This document shows, in pieces, positions 27,335 to 37,600 of a DNA stretch of 64,000 nt; the stretch's first letter is position 1; the number at the start of each line of letters is the position of its first letter. The stretch is taken from positions 2,294,001 to 2,358,000 of the forward strand of contig OZ244839.1 in NCBI GenBank assembly GCA_965220825.1, given 5' to 3'. A model generated the notes under the pieces. The model saw only the letters and a program-made list of their open reading frames with translations. It was not told the origin of the DNA and searched no databases. The translations under genes were made by a program, and so were the position numbers. This stretch comes from G965220825 sp965220825 (GTDB taxonomy: Bacteria > Pseudomonadota > Alphaproteobacteria > UBA828).

Positions 27335-27982
27335 ATGGCATCGGACATCGACATCTACAAGCACCAGAATTTCGGCAATCGGATCGGCTTCGGAGAGCGG
27401 CCGGCGCTTCTGATCGTAGACTTCGTCAACGGGTTCACCGATCCGAACAAGTTCGGCGGCGGCAACATCCAGGAGGCCATCGCGAAGACGGAGACCCTGC
27501 TCGCGGCCTGCCGGCAGCGGGGCGTCGCGGTCGCGCACACGCGCGTGATCTTCGCGGACGACGGCGCGGACGCCAACGTGATGTGCCTCAAGGTGCCGGC
27601 GCTCACCACCCTCACCGAGGACGCGCCGGAGAGCCAGATCGTGGATCGCCTCGCGCCCCGCCCCGGCGAGATCGTGGTGCGCAAGCGCGTACCCTCCGCC
27701 TTCTTCGGGACGGACCTGGCGCCCGCCTTCGCCCTGCAGCGCATCGACACGGTGATGGTGGCGGGCTGCACCACCAGCGGCTGCGTGCGCGCCTCCGTGC
27801 TGGACGCCATGTGCCACGGCTTCCGCCCGGTTGTGGTGACCGACTGCGTCGGCGACCGGGCGCTCGGGCCGCATGAAGCCAACCTCTTCGACATGGGCCA
27901 GAAATACGCCGATCTCGCGACTTGCGACGAGGCCATCGCCGCGCTGCCGGCCCGCACGACGCCGGCGCAAGCCGCGGAATAG
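27335..27982 (+). CDS. Isochorismatase-family cysteine amidohydrolase (N-carbamoylsarcosine-amidase-like)
   Basis: 215 residues, start ATG preceded by GGAGAGGGTAGGCC. The triad of the family is visible: Asp29 (LIVDFVNGF), Lys117 (VVRKRVPSAFFG) and Cys150 (GCTTSGCVRAS, with the preceding cis-peptide region). The closest group by motif hydrolyses N-carbamoyl amino acids such as N-carbamoylsarcosine to ammonia, CO2 and the amino acid. It is followed 12 bp later by an oxidoreductase and faces a dihydropyrimidinase/hydantoinase cluster, which fits hydrolysis of a carbamoyl intermediate. A paralogue lies at 41991-42680. Confidence 0.88.
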   Translation: MASDIDIYKHQNFGNRIGFGERPALLIVDFVNGFTDPNKFGGGNIQEAIAKTETLLAACRQRGVAVAHTRVIFADDGADANVMCLKVPALTTLTEDAPESQIVDRLAPRPGEIVVRKRVPSAFFGTDLAPAFALQRIDTVMVAGCTTSGCVRASVLDAMCHGFRPVVVTDCVGDRALGPHEANLFDMGQKYADLATCDEAIAALPARTTPAQAAE

Positions 27983-27993
27983 GGCGCGCCCCC

Positions 27994-29022
27994 GTGAAGG
28001 CCGTCCTGATCAGGGAGCATGGCGGCGTCGAGCGGCTCCGCCTGGAGGAGGTCGAGACGCCCGAGCCCGGCGAGGGCGAGGTGCTGGTGCGAATCCGGGC
28101 GAGCGGGATCAACCATCTGGACCACGACGTGCGCGAGGGCATCTCCGGCATTCCGGTCTCGCTTCCCCATGTGCCGGGCAGCGAAGGGGCGGGCGAGATC
28201 GCGGCGCTGGGGCCCGGGGTAAAGGGCCTGGAGGTGGGCATGCGGGTCGCCATCCACTTCGCCCAGGGGGATCCGCACTCCGAGCCCTGGCTCAGCGGGC
28301 TGGACGGCGTGGACTTCACCCATGGGCGGATCGGCGCGAGCCGCTGGGGCACCCATGCGGAGTACACCGTCTCCGACGCCCGCTCGGTGCTCCCGCTGCC
28401 CGAGGGCCTCCCGTTCGAGACCGCCGCCGCCGGCATGATCGGCTTCGGCACAGCTTGGCACATGACGGTGACTCTCGGCCGCGTGCAGGCGGGAGAGACG
28501 GTGCTGGTGAACGCGGCGGGCAGCGTGGTCGGCTCTTCGGCGATCCAGGTCGCCGTGCTCCACGGCGCCCGGGTGATCGCAAGTGCGGGCTCGGCCGCCA
28601 AGCTCGAGAAGGCACGCGCCCTCGGCGCCGCCGACGTCATCGACTACACGCACCAGAACATTCGGGACGCGGCCCTGAGCATGACCGATGGGCGGGGCGT
28701 GGACCTCGTGATCGAGAGCGTGGGCGGCGAGGTGCTGCGCCAGAGCATCGACGCGGTCTGCTTCAACGGCCGCCTCGTCACCTGCGGCGCCCATGCCGGG
28801 GAGACGGTGCCGTTGAACGTCATCGAGCTCTTCCGCAAGCACATGACGATCCACGGCAGCCATCTGTGCGGCCGCCGGGAGCTCGCGCGCGTCTTTCAGC
28901 TCATGGCCGAGGGCGTGCTCACCCCGGCCATCCACAAGGTCTATCCCCTGGCGGACATCCAGGAGGCCGCGCGGCGCACCGCGAACCGGGACTTCTTCGG
29001 CAAGATGGTGCTGACGCCCTGA
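27994..29022 (+). CDS. Zinc-independent MDR-family alcohol dehydrogenase/quinone oxidoreductase-like protein
   Basis: 342 residues starting at GTG 27994 (VKAVLIREHGG). Medium-chain reductase fold: N-terminal GroES-like domain (LVRIRASGINHLDHDVREGI), then the nucleotide-binding domain with VLVNAAGSVVGSSAIQVAVL. The catalytic-zinc Cys normally in the first motif is Asn, and the structural-zinc lobe has no Cys cluster (PWLSGLDGVDFTHGRIGASR), so a zinc-free quinone-oxidoreductase-type mechanism is likely. Also the Rossmann motif reads AGSVVGS, unlike the common GxGxxG. It follows the cysteine hydrolase by 11 bp, probably in one operon. Confidence 0.86.
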   Translation: MKAVLIREHGGVERLRLEEVETPEPGEGEVLVRIRASGINHLDHDVREGISGIPVSLPHVPGSEGAGEIAALGPGVKGLEVGMRVAIHFAQGDPHSEPWLSGLDGVDFTHGRIGASRWGTHAEYTVSDARSVLPLPEGLPFETAAAGMIGFGTAWHMTVTLGRVQAGETVLVNAAGSVVGSSAIQVAVLHGARVIASAGSAAKLEKARALGAADVIDYTHQNIRDAALSMTDGRGVDLVIESVGGEVLRQSIDAVCFNGRLVTCGAHAGETVPLNVIELFRKHMTIHGSHLCGRRELARVFQLMAEGVLTPAIHKVYPLADIQEAARRTANRDFFGKMVLTP

Positions 29023-29031
29023 CGCAGCGGC

Positions 29032-30444
29032 TCAGCGCGCCGCGCCGGCCGTGCCGCGCTTGAGGAACCTGCCGCCGCCTTCCCTGCCGAGCCAGCGCTC
29101 GCCGTCCACGATCAGTTCGCCGCGCAGGAACACCTTGCGCACCCGGCCCGTGACCTCGCGGCCCTCGAAGAGCGAGTAGTCGATGCGGCTGTGGTGCTCG
29201 GCGGCGCGGATGGTCCAGACCTCCCGCGGGTCGAACAGCACGATGTCGGCGTCCGAGCCCACGGCGATGGTGCCCTTGCGCGGGAACAGGCCGAAAAGCT
29301 TTGCCGGTGCGGTGGCGGTGAGCTCCACATAGCGGTTGAGCGAGAGGGCGTTGTTGCGCACGCCGCCGTCATAGACCAACGGCATGCGGGTCTCGAGCCC
29401 CGGCGCGCCGTTGGGAATCTTGCTGAAATCGTCCCGGCCCAGATCCTTGGAGAGGCGCAAGCCCAGCACGTTCTCGCTGAAGCAGAAGGGGCAATGGTCG
29501 GTCGCGATGACCTGGAGGTCGTCGGTCTTCAGGCCCCGCCAGAGGGCGTGCTGATGCGCCTTGCCACGGAGCGGCGGGGTCATGACGTATTTCGCGCCGT
29601 CGAAGCCCGGCCGGTCATATTCCTCGTCGGTGAGGAAGAGATAGTGCGGGCAGGTTTCGGCATGGACCGGCAGGCCCCGGTCCCGCGCTTCCGTCACCGC
29701 ATCCAGCGCCTCGCCGGCGGAGAGATGCACCAGATAGACCGGCGCCTCGGCGAGTTCGGCGATACGGATCACCCTGTGGGTCGCCTCGCCCTCCATGATG
29801 GTCGGGCGGGTCAGCATATGCCATTTGGGGCTGGTGTTGCCGGCGGCGAGCGCTTCCCGCACCAGCACGTCGATGACATGGCCGTTCTCCGCATGGACCT
29901 GGATCATGCCGCCCTCGGCGCCGGCAAGCCGCATGGCCTGGAAGATCGCCCCGTCGTCGATCATCAGCACGTCCGGATAGGCGGTGAAGAGCTTGAAGGT
30001 GGAGACGCCCTCGTCCCGCATCAGGGTCTTCATGTCGGCGAGGGACTGCTCGTTCACGTCCGTCATGATCATGTGGGCGCCCATATCGACGGCCGCGACG
30101 GCGGCGCGTTCGTGCCAGTCCGCGAGGCCCGCGAGCGGGCTCTCGCCCTTCACCTGCGCGGCGAAGTCCACCACCGTGGTCGTGCCGCCGAAGGCCGCGG
30201 CCTTCGAGCCGGTATAGAAGGTGTCCGCGGTGCGGGCGGGGCCGAAATCCCAATCGAGATGGGTGTGCACGTCCACGCCGCCGGGGAAGACCAGCAAGCC
30301 GGACGCGTCGTGGGTCTCCACATCCTCGCCGAGCGGCAGGTCGCGCCCGATCATGCGCACCCGGCCGTCTTCCATGAGGATATCGGCGGTGTAGTCGTCC
30401 ACCGCCGTTACGATGCGCCCGTTCCGGATCGCCGTCGCCGCCAT
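29032..30444 (-). CDS. hydA: Dihydropyrimidinase (D-hydantoinase)
   Basis: Opens 5,6-dihydropyrimidines or 5-substituted hydantoins to N-carbamoyl products; binuclear metallohydrolase of the amidohydrolase superfamily. All expected ligands are visible: His60 and His62 (DVHTHLD), the carboxylated Lys151 (STFKLF), His184 (VHAEN), His240 (LVHLSAGEAL) and Asp316 (ATDHCPF). Length 470 is standard. It lies 171 bp downstream of the HyuB-like gene on the same strand and converges on the oxidoreductase with 9 bp between stops. Together with the neighbouring carbamoylase-like gene it could complete hydantoin-to-amine conversion. Confidence 0.93.
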   Translation of the reverse strand: MAATAIRNGRIVTAVDDYTADILMEDGRVRMIGRDLPLGEDVETHDASGLLVFPGGVDVHTHLDWDFGPARTADTFYTGSKAAAFGGTTTVVDFAAQVKGESPLAGLADWHERAAVAAVDMGAHMIMTDVNEQSLADMKTLMRDEGVSTFKLFTAYPDVLMIDDGAIFQAMRLAGAEGGMIQVHAENGHVIDVLVREALAAGNTSPKWHMLTRPTIMEGEATHRVIRIAELAEAPVYLVHLSAGEALDAVTEARDRGLPVHAETCPHYLFLTDEEYDRPGFDGAKYVMTPPLRGKAHQHALWRGLKTDDLQVIATDHCPFCFSENVLGLRLSKDLGRDDFSKIPNGAPGLETRMPLVYDGGVRNNALSLNRYVELTATAPAKLFGLFPRKGTIAVGSDADIVLFDPREVWTIRAAEHHSRIDYSLFEGREVTGRVRKVFLRGELIVDGERWLGREGGGRFLKRGTAGAAR

Positions 30445-30614
30445 CGCCGCCTCCAGACGCCGTGGAATCCCGACGCATCATGCCACGCGGCCCGGGGAGG
30501 GTCCACGCTCCGGCAGCCCTGGTGCCGCATGAACCGGCGGCCCGGGGGAGGCGCTGCGCCCCGCGCGCAGCGGTGGCCCCTCGCGACCGCCTCTCCTGCG
30601 GTAAGCGGGCTCCT

Positions 30615-32396
30615 TCAGGCGCCGTTGCGAAGGGCGGCGGTGGCGGCCTCGTCCACCGCGCCGGCCTCGTCGAGGGCCACGCGGTAGACGTCGCGGGCGG
30701 TCTCGGCGGTGATCCAGCGTTCGCGGACATCCGCCGCCACCCGTTCGGCGGCGCGCTCGGTGGGCGGGCCGTAGCCCCCACCGCCGCAGGAATAGGAGAC
30801 GATGGTGTGGCCTTCGGGGATGACGGCCTGGGCGCAGGGCTCCAGCCGATGGAGGTCGCCGTTGGGATCGCGGCGGAACTGGTCGGCGCGCCCGCCTTCC
30901 GTGCCGCCTCGCGCGCCCTCGGGCGCGGTGACGTTGCCGTCGCTCACATAGCCCACCTCGAGATCGCCCTCGGTGGGGCCGAACTCGCAATAGACGCCGG
31001 ACGCGCCCCGCGTGCGCCCATGACCGCCGCTGTCCCGCACGAAGGAGCGCCCGCGCACATGGAGGGGAAAGCGCATTTCGTCGAGCTCGATGGAATCCTG
31101 ATACGACATGCCCGCATTGCCCAGATGGCCGATGGAGATCCATGCGTCGGCCTGCGGGCTGGCCGCGCCGCCGCCCCAGCCGAGGAAGATCTGGTTGACG
31201 TAAGGCCCCTTGGTCTTTTCGCTCCGGCCGGAGATCACGCCGAGCGAGGGCGGGATGATGGAGCCCGCGCTCGCCATGCCGTAACCGTCGCCGAGGTCGG
31301 CGATGGCCCGCGCCACCGCGTTGCCGACCCGATCGGCGAGATTGGTGGTGGCGACCGAGCAGCTCGTGGGATGCCGGGGTATCCCGGCGACGCTGTTCTC
31401 CCTGAGATGCATCCGGATGCGGCGGAACGAGCCGGTGTTGGTCGGCACCGCATCCGGGATGCTGTTGAACACCCCGAGCAACAGCGTGCTCTCGCAGCAG
31501 GCCTGGGAAAGATTGAGCCCGCAGGGCATGGCGTCCGGATTGTCGCGGAGGTCGATGTCGATCATGGCGTCGTCGGGCTTGACGTCGACGACCACCTTCA
31601 CCGGGATGCCTTCCTCGGCGTTGGGGAAGGGGTCGTGCATGGACGAGGCTTCGGCCCGGCCCGGCGGCATCTTGCGCACCGCGGCGATCATCATCTGCTC
31701 GCTATAGTCGAACCACTGCTCGGCGAAGCGGTCCAGCGTCTCCCAGCCCACCTCGGCGCCGAAGGCGAGGATCTCCCGCTCGCCGATCCGCGCCGCGCCA
31801 AGCGCCGCCAGATAGTCGCCCCACCACTGGTCGGGCACGCGGATGCGGAGCCGGCACATGCGCACGATGTCCTCGATGTCCTCGTAATCCCGCTGGATCT
31901 GGACGGCGGGGAAGATCAGCGCGCCTTCCTCATACACGTCCCGCGCGCTGCCGTGATAGGTGGTGGGGATGGAGTTGCCGCAATCGGCCTGGTGCGCTTT
32001 CGCCACCATGGTGAACCGATGCACGCCCGCCTCGTCGATCACCGGCACCAGGGTGGTGTGGTCCGCCGGATGCGAGCAGCCGTGATAGGGCGAGTTGTGG
32101 AGGAAGGCGTCGCCCCGCCGGAGCTCCGGATGAAAGGCCTGCATCGCCTCGCACATCATGTCGGCACCCCGCAGCACGTGGATCGGCAGGCTCTCATTGA
32201 CCGTGAGCAGGGAATTGTCGGCGGTGACGATGCAGCAGGAGAAATCCCGCGCGCTGTTGAGGACGCCGGACCGCCCGGTGCGCAGCAGAGTGTTGGCCAT
32301 CTTGGCGCAGATCGCCTCCATCCGCTTGTTCAGGATGGCCATCTGCACGCCGTCCAACGCGCCGTCCCGGTTGAGAGAGAAGGGATTCGTCGCCAT
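30615..32396 (-). CDS. Hydantoinase B/oxoprolinase-family protein (first pair)
   Basis: 593 residues matching HyuB, the catalytic-type subunit of ATP-dependent hydantoinase/oxoprolinase/acetophenone-carboxylase complexes. Visible blocks: KRMEAICAKMANTLLRTGRS, FSCCIVTADNSLL, GDAFLHNSPYHGCSHPADHT and the Gly-rich C-terminal CGGGGYGPPTER. It lies 41 bp downstream of the HyuA-like gene, as normal for the pair, and upstream of dihydropyrimidinase. The substrate class is a cyclic imide or hydantoin by family; the exact substrate is unknown. Confidence 0.9.
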   Translation of the reverse strand: MATNPFSLNRDGALDGVQMAILNKRMEAICAKMANTLLRTGRSGVLNSARDFSCCIVTADNSLLTVNESLPIHVLRGADMMCEAMQAFHPELRRGDAFLHNSPYHGCSHPADHTTLVPVIDEAGVHRFTMVAKAHQADCGNSIPTTYHGSARDVYEEGALIFPAVQIQRDYEDIEDIVRMCRLRIRVPDQWWGDYLAALGAARIGEREILAFGAEVGWETLDRFAEQWFDYSEQMMIAAVRKMPPGRAEASSMHDPFPNAEEGIPVKVVVDVKPDDAMIDIDLRDNPDAMPCGLNLSQACCESTLLLGVFNSIPDAVPTNTGSFRRIRMHLRENSVAGIPRHPTSCSVATTNLADRVGNAVARAIADLGDGYGMASAGSIIPPSLGVISGRSEKTKGPYVNQIFLGWGGGAASPQADAWISIGHLGNAGMSYQDSIELDEMRFPLHVRGRSFVRDSGGHGRTRGASGVYCEFGPTEGDLEVGYVSDGNVTAPEGARGGTEGGRADQFRRDPNGDLHRLEPCAQAVIPEGHTIVSYSCGGGGYGPPTERAAERVAADVRERWITAETARDVYRVALDEAGAVDEAATAALRNGA

Positions 32397-32437
32397 CGCT
32401 CGCCTCGTTCGTTCCGCCGCGTCCGCGCGCTTCGCGG

Positions 32438-34498
32438 TCAGGGCTCGATCAACAGGCTGCCGGAGGATCGGCGCGAGGCCTTCGCGCCCGGATCGACCAC
32501 GACAGTGGTGAAGGAGGATTCGATGATGGCCGGGCCTTCCACCATTTCGCCCGGCACCATGCCCTCGAAGCGCACCACGCGCGCCCGGATACGGCCGGTG
32601 TCCGCGAAATAGACCTCCCGTCCGCCCTCGCTCTCCGGCCCGCCGCCGCCCTCCACCTTGAGGGTCGCGCCTTCGCGCAGACGGCAGCGCACATTGGCGC
32701 GCCAGCCCACGACCTCGATCGCGGACTCGGCATCGGCGAAAGTGAAGAGCGCTTCATGGGTACGGTGGAAATCCTCCACGAATCCGGCGAGCGCCTGATC
32801 GTTCTCGATCCGGCCGCTGCGGAGCGGCACCTCGATCTCCCAGATCTGGCTGGGATAGCGCGCTTCGGCGGTGAACTCCACCACCTGCTCCAGGGAACCC
32901 TTGCCCGGCCCGTCGATGAACGCCCGGCAGGCGGTCTCGAGCTCCGCCAGCAGGGCGTTGACGCCATTGAAATCGAAGTCGGCGGTGGAGGTGTAGAGGG
33001 TGCCGCTGTACTCCGCCCGCAGGTCCGAGATCAGCGCGCCATGGGCGCTGAGCGCGGCGGCCACCTCCGGCAGAATCACCTGCCGGCAACCGAGCCGACG
33101 CGCGATGGCGACGGCATTGAGCCCGGCCGCCCCGCCGCCGCCGACGATCGCCGCCTCCTGGGGATCGATGCCCTGGTTGACGGTGATGTCCTCGATGGCG
33201 TGCACCATGTTCTCGGTGGCGACGCTCATGATGGCGGCCGCGGCCTCATGCAGGTCGAGACCGAGCCTGGCTCCCACCTGGCGCTCGATGGCCGCCGCCG
33301 CCGCGCGCGTCTCCAGCGTCATGGCCCCGCCGAGGAAATAGTCCGGGTCGATCCAGCCGAGGACGACGGAGGCGTCCGTCACGGTGGGCTCGGTCCCCCC
33401 CGCGCCGTAGCACACCGGCCCCGGCACGGCGCCCGCGCTCCGGGGCCCCACATGAAGGAGATTGCCCTCGTCCACCCAGGCGATGCTGCCGCCGCCGGCG
33501 CCGATGCTGCGCACGTCGACGGCGGGGAAGCCGGTCATGTGGCCGCGATAGGGCTGGCCGATCCAGGTCTCGCGCGTCCAGGGAATCCGCCCGTCGCGCA
33601 CCAGGCTCACGTCGAACGTGGTACCGCCGGTGTCGGCGATGATCGCCGTCTCCATGCCGCTGTCGGCCTGGGCGCAGGCGCGGCCCGCCACCGGCGCCAT
33701 GGCGGGACCGGAATTGATGGAGTGGATCGGCGCCTTCGCCATGTCGGCCGCGTCCATGGCGCCGCCCTGGGTGGTGACCACCAGAACCCGCCCGCCGAAA
33801 CCGGCATCGGCGAGCCGCGCCGCGAGGCCGCCGAGATAATCCCCCATCAGCGGCTTGAGGGACGCATCGATACAGGTGGAGGACGCGCGGCGATATTCCC
33901 TGAGCGAGGGGTTGAGCGCGTGGGACAGCGTATAGGGGACGCCCGGCAGGTGGCGGTCGAGCAGTTCGCCGACGCGGAGTTCGTGCGCCGGGTTGACGAT
34001 GGACCAAAGCAGGCAGACCCCGACCGCCTCCACCTCTTCGGCGGCGAGGCGCTCCGCGATCTCCACCACGCGCGCTTCGTCCAGCGGCTCAAGCGCCGTG
34101 CCGTCATAGGCGACGCGTCCGGGCACCTCGTAGGTAAGCGACCGCGGCACATAGGGCGCGGGGTAGGGCACGGTGAAGTTGAAGGGCTCGATACGCCCGC
34201 CTTCGCGGAACACCAGCACGTCCGGGTGGCCCTCGGTGGTGAGGAAGGCGGTCCGCGCCGTATTGCCGGTCACGATCGCGTTGATCGCATGGGTCGTGCC
34301 ATGGATCAGCATGTCGCCCCGGGCGAGAAACGCGGCGCGCTCGAGGCCCGCATCCTCCGCCGCCAGTGCGAGCGTATCCAGAACGCCCGCCACCGGGTCC
34401 GCCGGCGTGGTCGGCGCCTTGTACATGCGGAGCCCGCCATCGTCCGTTTCGACGACCAGGTCCGTGAAGGTTCCACCAGTGTCTACCGCGAATCGCAT
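32438..34498 (-). CDS. Hydantoinase A/oxoprolinase-family protein (first pair)
   Basis: 686 residues from the ATG at 34498, which gives MRFAVDTGGTFTD, the canonical phosphate-binding start of HyuA. The 32 codons upstream (to 34594) have no family similarity. ASKHA-type ATPase motifs: DTGGTFTD at the N terminus, IHGTTHAINAIV (~80), IIADTGGTTFDVSLV (~285) and GGGGAAGLNAV. It is thought to activate the carbonyl of a cyclic imide with ATP for the B subunit. First of three - strand genes: HyuA, HyuB, dihydropyrimidinase. Confidence 0.9.
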   Translation of the reverse strand: MRFAVDTGGTFTDLVVETDDGGLRMYKAPTTPADPVAGVLDTLALAAEDAGLERAAFLARGDMLIHGTTHAINAIVTGNTARTAFLTTEGHPDVLVFREGGRIEPFNFTVPYPAPYVPRSLTYEVPGRVAYDGTALEPLDEARVVEIAERLAAEEVEAVGVCLLWSIVNPAHELRVGELLDRHLPGVPYTLSHALNPSLREYRRASSTCIDASLKPLMGDYLGGLAARLADAGFGGRVLVVTTQGGAMDAADMAKAPIHSINSGPAMAPVAGRACAQADSGMETAIIADTGGTTFDVSLVRDGRIPWTRETWIGQPYRGHMTGFPAVDVRSIGAGGGSIAWVDEGNLLHVGPRSAGAVPGPVCYGAGGTEPTVTDASVVLGWIDPDYFLGGAMTLETRAAAAAIERQVGARLGLDLHEAAAAIMSVATENMVHAIEDITVNQGIDPQEAAIVGGGGAAGLNAVAIARRLGCRQVILPEVAAALSAHGALISDLRAEYSGTLYTSTADFDFNGVNALLAELETACRAFIDGPGKGSLEQVVEFTAEARYPSQIWEIEVPLRSGRIENDQALAGFVEDFHRTHEALFTFADAESAIEVVGWRANVRCRLREGATLKVEGGGGPESEGGREVYFADTGRIRARVVRFEGMVPGEMVEGPAIIESSFTTVVVDPGAKASRRSSGSLLIEP

Positions 34499-34659
34499 GT
34501 CTTCCCCGGTTCTTCGCCGTTGTCGCGCGCAAAGCCCCCCGGAACGATGCGCCGCAAGACAAATAGAGCGCTTACGGCAAAAAGGAAACCGCACGGACGG
34601 CCCGGCGCCGGCAAGGCTTGCTCCGTGAGCGCGCCCCTCCCCCGGCGGGGGGCCCGCCC

Positions 34660-37600
34660 TCAGGCGGTGGCGGCGCGGGGCTCGTCGGACAGGGGGTGGG
34701 CGAGGTTCGGAAGCATTTCCTTGGGGCAGATCTGCCAGAACTTGCCGGCCTCCAGCGCCCAGTCCGCCAGCAGCCGCTCACTGTGGCGGGAGCGGGTCTC
34801 GGCGTGGTGTTCGGCGATCAGCCCGCGGCACTCGTCCTCCCAATAGGCGCTTTCGATCCGCTGCCAGATCACCGTGTCCCCGTTGATGCGCCCCTCGAAG
34901 GAATCGTCCGCGTCATAGACGAACGCCATGCCGCCGGTCATCCCGGCGGCGAAATTGTCCCCCACGGGCCCGAGAATCGCGGCGACGCCGCCGGTCATGT
35001 ACTCGCAGCCATTGGAGCCGCAGCCCTCCACCACGGCGCGCGCGCCGGAGTTGCGCACGCAGAAGCGCTCCCCCGCCTGACCCGCGGCGAACAGCTTGCC
35101 GCCGGTGGCGCCGTAGAGCGCGACATTGCCGAGGATGGTGTTCTCGCTGGAGATCAGCCGGCTGGATGTGGGAAGGCGGAGCACGATCGTGCCGCCCGAG
35201 AGGCCCTTGCCCACATAGTCGTTCGCGTCGCCGATCACCAGAATCTTGAGGCCCTGCACGGCCCAGGCGCCGAGAGACTGGCCGGCGGAACCGCGGAGGC
35301 TCACGGTGAAATAGTCCGGTGGCAGGCCGACCATGCCGAAGCGCCGTGTGAGCGCGGAGGAGAGCCTTGCGCCGATCGAGCGGTGCGTGTTCCGCACCGT
35401 GTAGGCGAGCTGCATCTTCTCCGGCGCCTCGATTCGGCTCTCCCCCCGCAGCGCGCGGGTGGAATCGTCGGCGTCCCGGATCATCTGCTCGTCCAGCGTG
35501 TCCGGCACCTCGATGCGCCCCTTGCGGGTGGAATGGCGGGGAAGGTCGCCGGGATCCGCCTGTACCAGCAGCGGGTTGAGATCGAGATCGTCCAGATCCG
35601 CGCTGCCGCGGCTGACCTGGCGCAGGAGCTCGGTGCGCCCGGTGATCTCGTCCAGCGACCGCGCGCCGAGGGAGGCCAGTATCTCCCGCACCTCCTCGGC
35701 GATGAAGCTGAAGAGGTTGACCACCTTCTCAGGGGTGCCCTCGAACTTGGCGCGGAGCGCCGAATCCTGGGTGCAGATGCCGACGGGGCAGGTGTTGCTG
35801 TGGCATTGGCGCACGAGGATACATCCCATGGCGACAAGCGAGGCGGTGCCGACGCCGAACTCCTCGGCCCCCAGCATGGCGGCGATCGCGACATCGCGCC
35901 CGGTCTTGATGCCGCCGTCCACCCGCACGGTGGTGGTGTGGCGGAGGCGGTTGAGAGTGAGCACCTGGTGGACCTCGGCGAGGCCCATCTCCCACGGTAC
36001 GCCGGCATATTTCACACTGCTCTGGGGCGAGGCGCCGGTGCCGCCGTCATGGCCCGAGACCAGAATCACGTCCGCCTTGGCCTTGGCGACACCGGCGGCG
36101 ATGGTGCCGATGCCGGCCTCCGCCACGAGCTTCACCGTGACGCGGGCGCGCGGGTTGATCTGCTTCAGGTCGTAGATGAGCTGCGCGAGGTCCTCGATGG
36201 AATAGATGTCGTGGTGCGGCGGCGGCGAGATGAGGGTGACGCCCGGCGGCGCATGGCGCAGACGCGCGATCTCCGCCGTGACCTTGAAACCCGGAAGCTG
36301 CCCTCCCTCGCCGGGCTTCGCCCCCTGGGCCATCTTGATCTCGATCTCGCGGCAGTGGTTGAGGTACTCCGCCGTCACGCCGAACCGGGCGGAGGCGATC
36401 TGCTTGACTGCCGACGAGGCGTTGTCGCCATTGTCGCGGGGGGTGAAGCGCGCCGGGTCCTCCCCACCCTCGCCGCTGCAGGAGGCCGCGCCGATGCGGT
36501 TCATGGCGATCGCCAGCGTCTCGTGGGCCTCCTTGGAGAGTGCGCCGTGGGACATGCTGCCGCTGGTGAAACGCTTGCGTATCTCGGTAATGGACTCGAC
36601 CTCTTCCAGGTCGACCGGGGTGCGCGCCCGCTTGAAGTCGAGCAGATTACGCACATGGATGGGCGGGAGCGCGTAGACGCCCTCGGCGTATTTCCGATAG
36701 ACGGCATAGGAATCGGTGGCGAGCGCCGTTTGCAGCCGGTGCACCAGCGGCCCGTCGAAGGCGTGGACCTCGCCCGAGCGGCGGTATTTGAGGAGTCCGC
36801 CGATGGGAAGCACCACCGGGCTTTCCTCCCAGGCCTTGCGGTGCTGGGCCAGTACGCGGCGCTTGATACCGCTGAGCCCGATGCCGGAGAGCCGCGCCGT
36901 CATGCCGGGGAAGAAATCGGCGACCAGCGCCCGGCTCAGCCCCACCGCCTCGAAATTGTAACCGCTCCGATAGGAGCTCAGGACGGAGATCCCCATCTTG
37001 GAGAGTATCTTGAGGAGGCCCGCGTCCACCGCTTCCCGATAGCGGCGTTCGCAGTCCGCGAGGCTCATGGCGCCGAACAATCCGCGCTCATGCCTCTCCG
37101 CCACGCTTTCCAGCGCAAGATAGGGGTTGATGGTGGTGACGCCGATGCCGATCAGCACCGCGAAGTGATGCACGTCGAGGCACTCGGCGGCGCGCACATT
37201 GATCGAGGTAAAGGTGCGGAGCCGCTGGCGCACGAGATGGCTGTGGACCCCGCCCGCGGCGAGGATCATGGGGATGGGCGCGCGATCCTCCGAGACATTC
37301 TCGTCGGTGAGAACCAGATGGGTGGCACCGCCGCGCACCGCTTCCTCCGCCTCGCCCCGTATGCGCTCGATGGCGGCCGTGAGCTCGCCATGGCCGGACG
37401 CGGCGTCGAAGGTGCAGTCCAGCGTTACGGCGTCATCACCCATATGGGCGTGGAGCGCCGCGAACTCGCCATTGGTGAGCAACGGGGAATCGAGTTGCAT
37501 GAGCGCCGTCTGTTCCGGCGCGTCGGCAAAGATGTTCCCCATATTGCCGAGCCGTGTCTTGAGGCTCATCACGCTGTATTCGCGCAAGGAATCGATGGGC

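Noticed and set aside
34625..34655. GC-rich dyad after gltB as terminator
   Set aside because: Mostly a C-run facing a G-run (CCCCC GGC GGGGG) without defined arms or U-tract; too ambiguous.
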